Source: an uncultured Taibaiella sp.
GTDB lineage: Bacteria > Bacteroidota > Bacteroidia > Chitinophagales > Chitinophagaceae
DNA length: 9,607 nucleotides
Direction: 5' to 3'
NCBI GenBank assembly: GCA_946886975.1
Contig: CAMPJV010000080.1
Span: 1 to 9,607 of the forward strand
Of the stretch, positions 1-6,331 are shown in pieces. The notes beneath the pieces were generated by a model. That model saw only the letters and a list, made by a program, of their open reading frames with translations. It made no database searches and was not told the origin of the DNA. Position 1 is the stretch's first letter, and every line of letters starts with the position of its first letter. A program made the translations under genes and the position numbers.

Positions 1-207
1 GTTATTTTGCTGTGTTTGTTTTATCGTTATTGATGATGCAAAGATTCATCCGGCGGCGAGACCTTACAAGGAAATCCAGGTGGTTAACTACGGTTTTGCA
101 AGTGCTTAACCACCTGTTAGTAAATGGAAGCGATGAGGTTTAGTGTTACCAATACGCTGTGCTGTTAATGAGCTTTCCAACGGTACAAACTTTGCATATC
201 TTCAGTC
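1..207. other. Left-edge region without a defensible gene
   Basis: No convincing gene is visible before the first rhomboid. One + strand frame is open from the window edge (position 2) to a TAA at 107-109, and another from position 3 to a TAG at 141-143. Either could be the tail of a gene starting outside the window, but neither 35- to 46-residue peptide resembles a family I know. The - strand has stops in all three frames within the first 60 bases. The one clear structure is the inverted repeat at 77-116. No full match to the Bacteroidota promoter consensus was found. AAACTTTG at 187-194 differs from TAnnTTTG at its first base and lies just before the ATG at 208. Confidence 0.5.
77..116. repeat. 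11-bp perfect inverted repeat (hairpin or operator)
   Basis: The arm CAGGTGGTTAA (77-87) is the exact reverse complement of TTAACCACCTG (106-116), with an 18-base spacer. No T-run follows on either side, so it is a poor intrinsic terminator. It sits about 90 bases upstream of the first rhomboid start, and its right arm overlaps the stop codon of an open frame that runs in from the window edge. It could be a weak terminator of an upstream gene or a binding site for a dimeric regulator. The sequence alone does not decide. Confidence 0.55.
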
Positions 208-966
208 ATGTTTATTCCCATAGGTGATGACAACCGGGACCGCAAGACTACTCCGGTCATTAATTATATATTGGTAGCACTGAATATTTTTGTGTTCGTC
301 TACTACCAGGCATTCGGACGTGATATTTACTTCACCTATGCCTTTGCCACGGTGCCTGCGGAAATACTTACTGCAACGGATATAATTACCAGTAGCAAGA
401 TGCTGGTCGATCCTTATACAAAGCAGCTTATAGAGCTGCCCGGCCTGCAGCTGACCCCTGTCCCAGTCTTTCTGACCCTGATTACATCTATGTTCATGCA
501 TGGTGGAATTGCCCACCTCTTTGGCAACATGATGTTCCTGTGGATATTTGGAGACAACCTGGAAGACGCTTTAGGCCATGCCAAATATCTGCTCTTCTAT
601 ATTCTTTGCGGCATTCTGGCGGGCCTGAGCCATGTATTCAGCACTTATATTTTAGGACACAGCCTGCTGATACCAAGCCTTGGAGCATCCGGCGCAATAT
701 CCGGTGTCCTTGGTGGCTATCTCCTGATGTTTCCGAGACGCGGAGTTCATATCTGGATCTTTATTACTATAGTGACCGTGCCAGCGTTCTTAGCTGTCGG
801 CATCTGGTTTATATTCCAGGTGATCAACGGTTATGGCGCTTTGGGAGGTCAGGAAGCCGGGGGAGTAGCTTATGCGGCCCACATAGGAGGATTTATCTTT
901 GGCCTGCTCTTGATCAGAAGGTTCAGAAAGCGTCCAGTTGTCGTGCGTAAGAGATCTTGGTTTTAG
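208..966 (+). CDS. Rhomboid family intramembrane serine protease (first copy, active-site intact)
   Basis: This 252-residue polytopic membrane protein should cut transmembrane substrates within the inner membrane. It shows the rhomboid layout: a first membrane helix at about 17-36, a long loop, then the second helix with the HxxxN motif (His103, Asn107, oxyanion side chains). The nucleophile Ser161 is in GASG, and the catalytic His225 is in AHIGGFIFG, the GxxxG-type sixth helix. The catalytic pair is therefore complete. The loop between helices 1 and 2 (about 37-88) is unusually long and polar. The C-terminal tail after residue 237 is short and rich in Arg and Lys, as expected on the cytoplasmic side. 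The ATG at 208 is preceded by no Shine-Dalgarno sequence, as is normal in Bacteroidota. The gene ends 6 bp from the convergent methyltransferase gene. Substrates cannot be told from sequence. Confidence 0.93.
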   Translation: MFIPIGDDNRDRKTTPVINYILVALNIFVFVYYQAFGRDIYFTYAFATVPAEILTATDIITSSKMLVDPYTKQLIELPGLQLTPVPVFLTLITSMFMHGGIAHLFGNMMFLWIFGDNLEDALGHAKYLLFYILCGILAGLSHVFSTYILGHSLLIPSLGASGAISGVLGGYLLMFPRRGVHIWIFITIVTVPAFLAVGIWFIFQVINGYGALGGQEAGGVAYAAHIGGFIFGLLLIRRFRKRPVVVRKRSWF

Positions 967-972
967 GACATG

Positions 973-1569
973 CTACTTTTTTTCCCAGAAGTTCAGGTCG
1001 CCGCCTTCGTGTTTTTCCACCAAATAGTATTCCTGTGGTATCTCATCCTTTATTGAATGATAGGTGACGATCCTTGTTCCGGCTGGAAGGGCCTTGAGCG
1101 AATTCTTTAGGTACTCGACGTAATACACGTAGTGTGCCTCAGAATACGGCACATGGCTGTCAATCTTATCAATGTTATCTATATTCTCGAAGAAGGAGTT
1201 ATAGAAATAGAAGTGGTCAAACACCCCGAGGTCAATCTCCGTAAAGTTGCTATTAATGAAGGTAGCATTTCCTAACCCAAGCTTTTTCTGAACCCTGCCC
1301 GCATGACGGACCAGGTGTGGTCTCTGCTCAACTCCATAGAATTGTATATTCGGATGGGCGGCGGCAGCAGTGATGCAGAATTTTCCGGCACCACTCCCGA
1401 TGTCCAGCACCTTACCGCCTTTTTTTGAAAGGAAGGCGGCAGCTAGCCTGGCCACATGGATTGGTGTCCAATGACGTTTCGCTACTATTCGAATAGAGTA
1501 GGGATACAAAGCGTCAAAAGCCTCGTCTGTTACTGGAAACTTTACTTTGACATCTATCTGTTTGTCCAT
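973..1569 (-). CDS. Class I SAM-dependent methyltransferase
   Basis: This 198-residue soluble protein has a Rossmann-type methyltransferase fold. The SAM-binding motif I is VLDIGSGAGKFCI (54-66), and the acidic residue expected to bind the ribose of SAM is Glu81 in YGVEQRP. A stretch FYFYNSFFEN (119-129 region) sits where related enzymes carry their catalytic-loop motif IV. The segment RHWTPIHVARLAA (32-44) just before motif I is like that of protein-repair (PCMT-like) and related bacterial methyltransferases, but the acceptor substrate is unknown. I chose the ATG at 1569-1567. The frame stays open upstream to a TTG at 1626-1624, but those 19 extra residues do not look like part of the fold. 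The gene is inverted relative to the rhomboids on both sides, and its stop is 6 bp from that of the first rhomboid. Confidence 0.85.
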   Translation of the reverse strand: MDKQIDVKVKFPVTDEAFDALYPYSIRIVAKRHWTPIHVARLAAAFLSKKGGKVLDIGSGAGKFCITAAAAHPNIQFYGVEQRPHLVRHAGRVQKKLGLGNATFINSNFTEIDLGVFDHFYFYNSFFENIDNIDKIDSHVPYSEAHYVYYVEYLKNSLKALPAGTRIVTYHSIKDEIPQEYYLVEKHEGGDLNFWEKK

Positions 1570-1908
1570 GCGCAGCTTTGTTGTGCTAAAATACGAGAGA
1601 TTTAACTTCGCACCTTTGATATGCAAATCATCTGCTTTTACGCGTCACCTATCGTTAACTTTGCCTGAGCATAGCAACAATACAATGTCTTTGCTGAGCC
1701 AGGCTCTTGTTCCAGGAATTATCTAAAGATGCCAGTAATGCGGAAAGCGCTGTATATATTCCAAAACTGCTGTGTTTTCCTGAAGCACTTTAACTTAATC
1801 GGAGTCAACATCCCGCCAGTCTTGAGAAATTGATTGTCGGCAATAGAATTGCTTTAATTTTGAACGGTGACGGCGATTAAATAAAGGTTAAGCAACATTA
1901 GTAACATT
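1570..1908. other. Divergent intergenic region, 339 bp
   Basis: This is the longest stretch without a gene. It separates the methyltransferase start (read leftwards) from the second rhomboid start (read rightwards) and must hold promoters for both. For the rightward direction there is a full match to the Bacteroidota promoter consensus (entry at 1834-1862). For the leftward direction I found only one-mismatch elements (reverse complements of 1586-1593 and 1675-1682) without a properly spaced TTG. The longest ATG frame noticed on the + strand is 13 codons (from 1685). Nothing resembles an RNA gene, repeat array or transposon end. Confidence 0.6.
1834..1862 (+). promoter_or_regulatory. Candidate Bacteroidota-type promoter for the rhomboid-EEP block
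   Basis: TTG at 1834-1836 is followed after 18 bp by TAATTTTG at 1855-1862, an exact match to the TAnnTTTG element used by the primary sigma factor of Bacteroidota, whose -33 partner is TTTG or TTG. Transcription would begin near 1866-1870, leaving a leader of about 40 bases before the ATG at 1909. A second TTG (1830-1832) would give 22-bp spacing. This is pattern matching in an AT-rich region, so moderate confidence only. Confidence 0.5.
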
Positions 1909-2751
1909 ATGACAGAGTTCAGGCCCGGCAGATTCCAGATATTACCTCCTATAGTAAAGAACCTTATCATTATCAATGTCCTGATGGTTTTGCTCCAGTT
2001 TGTGCTGGCGCAGTTCAACATTGATCTGGCTGACCACCTTGGCCTTCATTACTGGAGATCTCCCCTCTACAAGCCGTGGCAGTTGATTACGCACATTTTT
2101 ATGCATGGCAGTGCATTTGATGTTAATGTGACTGTGATGCACCTTTTTTCCAATATGTTCGCGCTATGGATGTTTGGAAGCATCTTAGAGAATCTTTGGG
2201 GTGCAAAGAGGTTTTTGGTGTTTTATATGATCTGTGGGGTGGGTGCAGCGCTCTGTCACCTCGCGGTTCTAGGCTACGAGTATAATCTCTATGAAACCGC
2301 TTTTTATAATTATCAGCAGAGTCCGACCCTCGACGCCTACATCAAATTTGTACACAGTAACAACCTCGACAGGTACCAGGATTTTGTACGGCTCCAGAAT
2401 CACTGGGAAACAGACCCTGGTTGCACTTCCTGCATTAACCAGTCCATCGCCTATTTTAATCAGCTATATGCCATTAAGATCAACGAGGCTACAGTAGGAG
2501 CTTCAGGAGCGGTGTTTGGTATTTTGTTTGCCTTTGGATACCTCTTTCCGAATACCCTGTTGTACATATACTTCCTGGTTCCTATTAAAGCAAAATATGT
2601 TGTAGGCGCGTATGCTCTTTTTGAAATATATGCCGGTATACAAAACTCTGCAGGAGATAACATCGCTCACTTTGCACATCTGGGAGGCATGCTTGTTGCG
2701 TTTATTATTTTAAAGATCTGGAATCGCACAGAGAGAAAAAGATTTTATTAG
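1909..2751 (+). CDS. Rhomboid family intramembrane serine protease (second copy, enlarged loop 3)
   Basis: This 280-residue membrane protease has a complete rhomboid active site: His78 and Asn82 (MHLFSNMFALW) in helix 2, the nucleophile Ser199 in VGASGAVFG, and His257 in FAHLGG at the start of helix 6. His254, three residues before His257, is an extra histidine; His257 aligns with E. coli GlpG His254. The odd part is a polar insertion of about 70 residues (about 123-193) between helix 3 and the Ser-bearing helix 4. In the GlpG topology that loop lies on the periplasmic side, beside the active site. It contains Tyr-rich stretches and a CxxC pair (Cys172, Cys175). The ATG at 1909 has a promoter candidate upstream. 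The stop is only 2 bases before the start of the third rhomboid, so the two are almost certainly co-transcribed and probably translationally coupled. Confidence 0.94.
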   Translation: MTEFRPGRFQILPPIVKNLIIINVLMVLLQFVLAQFNIDLADHLGLHYWRSPLYKPWQLITHIFMHGSAFDVNVTVMHLFSNMFALWMFGSILENLWGAKRFLVFYMICGVGAALCHLAVLGYEYNLYETAFYNYQQSPTLDAYIKFVHSNNLDRYQDFVRLQNHWETDPGCTSCINQSIAYFNQLYAIKINEATVGASGAVFGILFAFGYLFPNTLLYIYFLVPIKAKYVVGAYALFEIYAGIQNSAGDNIAHFAHLGGMLVAFIILKIWNRTERKRFY

Positions 2752-2753
2752 TT

Positions 2754-3656
2754 ATGAGGACGGCCTTTAAGAGACAATCACATCCTTTTATACCATCTTA
2801 CCAGGAAAACGGCGCGCTGCAGCTTATTATAGCCACCGGGTCCGCCTTCGTTATGTTTCACTTCGTGCGAGTGATCATGATAACGATGCATGTGGCAAAG
2901 GAGGAGATATTCAGTAAGATGTTTCCCAATTTCGGGCTTTCCACTATTGACATGTTCCAGCACAAATTCTGGACGATCATTACCTATGGCTGGCTTCACC
3001 AGGGCTTTTTTGACTGGGTGACCAACATGATCTGGCTCTATTGCTTTGCGGCAATTCTGCAGTCTGTAGCCGGATACCGCCAGGTGGTCCCTCTGTTTGT
3101 GTACGCATTATTGGTGGGAGGAGGATTTTTCCTCGGTAGCCAGGTTTTCTCTGATGATGTGCTGGGCGCGGGGAATAATTATTTTATGGGATCCCAGGCC
3201 GGTGTGCTGGCCTTAGGTATGGCCGCGCTCACGCTTGTTCCCAGGTACCGGCTGCATATCACGCCGAGCTTTAGCATACCTCTTGTTCTGGTAGTGGGGA
3301 TCTATGTACTACTTGACATTTTGGTCTTCCTTCCGGGACAAATGAATGTACTGGCTCTGTGTTTCGGTGGTCTCCTTACAGGAGTTGGTTATGCCGCATT
3401 GCTTAGAAATGGTTTCAGGCCGGGAGAATGGATATATGATTTAATAGGCAGGATGTCCATGATGGTGACCCCTGGTGAGGGTATTGCAAGGGCGAAAAGC
3501 AAGAAGAGAATGGAAGTATTGCGCACGATGTATGAGCCCAAGAAGGGCATTTCCCAGCATCGGATAGACGATATTCTGGATAAAATCAATGAACATGGCT
3601 TTAACTCTCTTACAAGAGAGGAAAAAGATATTTTACTTAGAGCAAGTAAAGATTAA
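2754..3656 (+). CDS. Catalytically dead rhomboid-like membrane protein with C-terminal DUF6576-like tail
   Basis: This 300-residue protein keeps the six-helix rhomboid frame (helices at about 22-45, 78-102, 109-130, 145-163, 173-195, 197-217) but lacks the catalytic residues. Aligned by motif with the neighbouring copies, the oxyanion His of helix 2 is Asp87 (in HQGFFDWVTN, Asn91 kept). The nucleophile Ser of GASG/GASA is Gln148 (in FMGSQAGVLAL), and the catalytic His of helix 6 is Cys203 (in LCFGGLLTG). Ser147 is one position off the nucleophile site, so a shifted active site cannot be fully excluded, but no His is present in helix 6. After residue 220 a charged cytoplasmic tail ends in RIDDILDKINEHGFNSLT and LLRASKD, a helical module common at the end of Bacteroidota rhomboids (DUF6576, from memory). 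It likely acts as a pseudoprotease that binds or regulates clients or the adjacent active rhomboid; this role is inferred. Confidence 0.85.
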   Translation: MRTAFKRQSHPFIPSYQENGALQLIIATGSAFVMFHFVRVIMITMHVAKEEIFSKMFPNFGLSTIDMFQHKFWTIITYGWLHQGFFDWVTNMIWLYCFAAILQSVAGYRQVVPLFVYALLVGGGFFLGSQVFSDDVLGAGNNYFMGSQAGVLALGMAALTLVPRYRLHITPSFSIPLVLVVGIYVLLDILVFLPGQMNVLALCFGGLLTGVGYAALLRNGFRPGEWIYDLIGRMSMMVTPGEGIARAKSKKRMEVLRTMYEPKKGISQHRIDDILDKINEHGFNSLTREEKDILLRASKD

Positions 3657-3668
3657 TATCATCCTTTT

Positions 3669-4805
3669 GTGAGTCAATTTAAAAGCTTCTTAGGAAGAGT
3701 TTTCAGCCATACGTTATTCCTGGTCAACCTGGGTGCGGGTGTATGGCTCGTATTATGTTATGTCGCTTCCAGGATCAGCCCTGCAGAAGTCAGACATATT
3801 GCACTCCTGAGTCTTACGACCCCCTTCGCTGTATTTGCCAACATTGCATTTGTCATTATCTGGCTTTTTTCAGGACTGAAGTGGAGGGCTCTTTTTTCAT
3901 TTGGAGTTCTGGTACTATGCTACCAGCTGATTCCTGCAGTTTTTGGTATACACTACCTTTCCGACAACAATTGGGAGGGAGGTCCAGGCCGGTTTAAGCT
4001 TATGACCTGGAACGTTCATGCCATGGGCACCTTCAATCATCCCCATGAGAAGGACTATTCGAACGGGATCGTAAAGCTGATAAAGCAGGAAAACCCGGAC
4101 ATACTCTGCCTTCCTGAGTTTGCTGTTCATGCGGACCTTAAGAAAAGAGCGCTTGATGAAAAGATTGTGAAGGACAACGGCTACAAGGAGTATTATTTTA
4201 ATGCTGATAACGGCTACGGACCCAATATAGTGATCGGGACGGCTTTTTTTTCCAAGTACCCCGTCGTGGGTTATAAGGCTTATTCTTTAGGCGTAGACAT
4301 CTATCTTCTGCAATGTGATGTGAAGGTGAAGCAGGACAAGATCATCCGGTTCTGTGTCGTACATCTTCAGTCCTTTGGGCTTAGCGATCATGACAAGGCT
4401 TTTATTGAGAAGGTCAAGAATAGGAATACGGAGGATATAGAAAAGACCAGAAGCTTTGTCTGGAAGTTTAACCAGGCTTATAAATACCGGGCTGAAGAGG
4501 CGGACAAAGCTGCGGTTATTATTGAAAAGAGTCCCTATCCTGTGATCGTTTGCGGCGATTTTAATGATCTCCCCTACTCATACACCTATTCAACGATAAA
4601 GGGAGATCTCAAAGATGCTTTTGCGACAAGGGGCAAGGGCTTTGGACGGACATATAATCAGATCATTCCCACTTTACGTATAGATCACATCTTTTACGAT
4701 CCTGCCGAATTATCGGTCCGTGCCTTCAAAACGCTGAATACCTCTTTGTCGGATCATAGCGCCATTCTTGCAAATTTCGAAATATTGGAGCAGGCTGCTG
4801 ACTAA
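3669..4805 (+). CDS. Membrane-anchored endonuclease/exonuclease/phosphatase (EEP) family hydrolase
   Basis: This 378-residue protein has three N-terminal membrane helices (about 14-33, 44-68, 73-96) followed by a full EEP (DNase I-like) domain. The metal and catalytic motifs are all present: TWNVH (113-117), Glu150 in LPEF, His232 in VVHLQS, GDFND (296-300), Asp339 in RIDHIF and SDHSA (361-365). Such enzymes hydrolyse phosphodiester bonds in DNA, RNA, phosphoinositides or other lipids, so the substrate is open. Lys and Arg at 70-73 between helices 2 and 3 suggest that this loop is cytoplasmic, which places the catalytic domain in the periplasm. The start is a GTG at 3669, 12 bases after the rhomboid stop. 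The upstream stop TAA is in the same frame, and the first in-frame ATG is deep in the catalytic domain, so a non-ATG start is required. In Bacteroidota this gene commonly follows rhomboid genes. Confidence 0.9.
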   Translation: MSQFKSFLGRVFSHTLFLVNLGAGVWLVLCYVASRISPAEVRHIALLSLTTPFAVFANIAFVIIWLFSGLKWRALFSFGVLVLCYQLIPAVFGIHYLSDNNWEGGPGRFKLMTWNVHAMGTFNHPHEKDYSNGIVKLIKQENPDILCLPEFAVHADLKKRALDEKIVKDNGYKEYYFNADNGYGPNIVIGTAFFSKYPVVGYKAYSLGVDIYLLQCDVKVKQDKIIRFCVVHLQSFGLSDHDKAFIEKVKNRNTEDIEKTRSFVWKFNQAYKYRAEEADKAAVIIEKSPYPVIVCGDFNDLPYSYTYSTIKGDLKDAFATRGKGFGRTYNQIIPTLRIDHIFYDPAELSVRAFKTLNTSLSDHSAILANFEILEQAAD

Positions 4806-4817
4806 GCCTTATTTTTG
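4785..4817 (+). promoter_or_regulatory. Candidate internal promoter for cysS
   Basis: TATTTTTG at 4810-4817 matches the Bacteroidota TAnnTTTG element exactly, and a TTG lies 22 bp upstream at 4785-4787, within the tail of the EEP gene. Spacing is at the upper end of what is known for the phylum. Transcription would start near 4821-4825, leaving a very short leader before the ATG at 4832. It would let the essential cysS be expressed independently of the rhomboid promoter. Confidence 0.4.
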
Positions 4818-4831
4818 GAATTATTTACCAG

Positions 4832-6325
4832 ATGTCAGAGCTACACCTTTATAATTCATATTCGCGTCAGAAAGAGAAGTTTGTACCCATAACGCCCGGT
4901 CATGTTGGTATGTATGTCTGTGGTCCTACAGTGTCGGGTGAGTCCCACCTGGGCCACGCAAGACCCTACATAACATTTGACGTAGTCTACAGGTATTTGC
5001 TTCACATGGGATATAAGGTGAGGTATGTGAGGAACATAACTGACGCAGGGCATTTTGAGGAAGAGGGACGTGAGGCCGAAGATAAGGTGAGCTCTAAAGC
5101 GCAGCTTGAGAAGCTTGAACCCATGGAACTCGTGCATAAATACACAAACCTGTTCCATTGGGGAATGCGATTGTTCAATACGCTTGATCCGGGCATTGAG
5201 CCGACCGCTACAGGTCATATTATAGAGCAGATAAGCATGATCCAGAAAATAATCACTGAGGGCTATGCTTATGAGATGAACGGGTCAGTGTACTTTGACG
5301 TAAAGAAATACGCAGAAAAATACCCGTATGGAAAGCTATCAGGCAGGATCATTGAAGATCTGCTGGAGACGACCCGCGACCTTGACGGCCAAGAAGAGAA
5401 GAGGAACAAGGTGGACTTTGCCCTGTGGAAGAGCGCCCCGCCGCAGCATATAATGAGATGGCCGAGTCCCTGGGGCGAGGGGTTCCCCGGTTGGCACATA
5501 GAGTGCTCTGCGATGGCGAGGAAATACCTCGGTGAGGTGTTTGATATTCATGGTGGGGGTATGGACCTTCAGTTTCCGCACCATGAATCCGAGATAGCTC
5601 AATCTACCATTGCTCATGGACATCCTCCCGTTAGGTACTGGATGCATAACAACATGATCACCATCAACGGCAAGAAGATGGGCAAGAGCTATAACAACGT
5701 TATCAAGCTTACTGAACTGTTCAGCGGCAACCATCCGATCCTCGAGCAACCATATCACCCGATGGTGGTAAGGTTTTACATACTGCAAACACACTACAGA
5801 AGTACCCTGGATTTCTCAAATGAGGCACTACAGGCATCAGAGAGAGCGTTAAGGAGATTATGGGAAGCGTACGAAGTATTAAAGCAACTAACGTCAGCGG
5901 GTGCGGCAGAAGCGAAGAACACTGAGCTGGATGCACAGGTGATAACATGGTGCAGGGAGTGTGATGACTTCATGAATGATGACTTCAACACTGCCAAGGT
6001 GATAGCCAACCTTTTTGAGCTCGCTCCCGTGATCAACGGCATAAAGGGCGGACAAGTGCAGGAGGACGCATTGAGCCACAGCACTCTTGAGCTTTTGAAT
6101 CAAACTTATAAGACCTACCTGGAGGATGTGTTAGGCCTGCAGGCACTACAGGTGGAGCAAAGCGATAAGCTGGACAAGGTGCTCTCTCTGCTTATAGAGA
6201 TAAGGAAAGATGCCCGTACGAGAAAGGACTGGGCCACATCTGACCAGATACGAAATAAGCTGGCGGACGCCGGGATCATGCTAAAGGATGACAAGGATGG
6301 CAGCGTGTCTTATACCATTGAATAG
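4832..6325 (+). CDS. cysS: Cysteinyl-tRNA synthetase
   Basis: This 497-residue cytoplasmic enzyme charges tRNA-Cys with cysteine using ATP. The class I signatures are clear: HLGH (39-42, the HIGH motif) and KMGKS (282-286, the KMSKS loop with Gly in the third position, a variant I recall as usual in this phylum). The zinc ligands that read the cysteine thiol are Cys30 (VCGPT), Cys225 (HIECSA), His250 and Glu254 (FPHHESE), with spacing of the last three identical to that of the E. coli enzyme. The C-terminal helical region ends with the typical RKDWATSDQIRNKLADAGI stretch (464-482). Length is close to, but a little above, the 461 residues of E. coli. The ATG at 4832 lies 26 bases after the EEP stop, with a promoter candidate in between; the ABC exporter follows after 6 bases. 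Confidence 0.98.
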   Translation: MSELHLYNSYSRQKEKFVPITPGHVGMYVCGPTVSGESHLGHARPYITFDVVYRYLLHMGYKVRYVRNITDAGHFEEEGREAEDKVSSKAQLEKLEPMELVHKYTNLFHWGMRLFNTLDPGIEPTATGHIIEQISMIQKIITEGYAYEMNGSVYFDVKKYAEKYPYGKLSGRIIEDLLETTRDLDGQEEKRNKVDFALWKSAPPQHIMRWPSPWGEGFPGWHIECSAMARKYLGEVFDIHGGGMDLQFPHHESEIAQSTIAHGHPPVRYWMHNNMITINGKKMGKSYNNVIKLTELFSGNHPILEQPYHPMVVRFYILQTHYRSTLDFSNEALQASERALRRLWEAYEVLKQLTSAGAAEAKNTELDAQVITWCRECDDFMNDDFNTAKVIANLFELAPVINGIKGGQVQEDALSHSTLELLNQTYKTYLEDVLGLQALQVEQSDKLDKVLSLLIEIRKDARTRKDWATSDQIRNKLADAGIMLKDDKDGSVSYTIE

Positions 6326-6331
6326 AACTGA

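Noticed and set aside
540..950. 136-codon + strand frame inside the first rhomboid gene
   Set aside because: It overlaps a well-supported rhomboid in another frame, and its product has no recognisable motif or membrane pattern.
1570..1626. N-terminal extension of the methyltransferase to a TTG start
   Set aside because: It needs a TTG start when an ATG lies 57 bases downstream, just before the conserved part; the extra residues do not look like part of the fold.
1675..1682. One-mismatch TAnnTTTG element on the - strand as a methyltransferase promoter
   Set aside because: No TTG occurs at 17-23 bp on the upstream side, and the match is imperfect.
1696..1706. GAGCC-A-GGCTC dyad in the divergent intergenic region
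   Set aside because: Five-bp arms with a single central base are expected by chance and cannot form a hairpin.
3654..3671. Possible stop-codon read-through fusing the dead rhomboid to the EEP protein, as both are in the same frame
   Set aside because: There is a plausible GTG start after the stop and no read-through signal is visible; the two genes are normally separate.
5339..5794. 151-codon - strand frame inside cysS
   Set aside because: It lies wholly opposite a strongly conserved cysS region; the product looks like a shadow translation without a domain.
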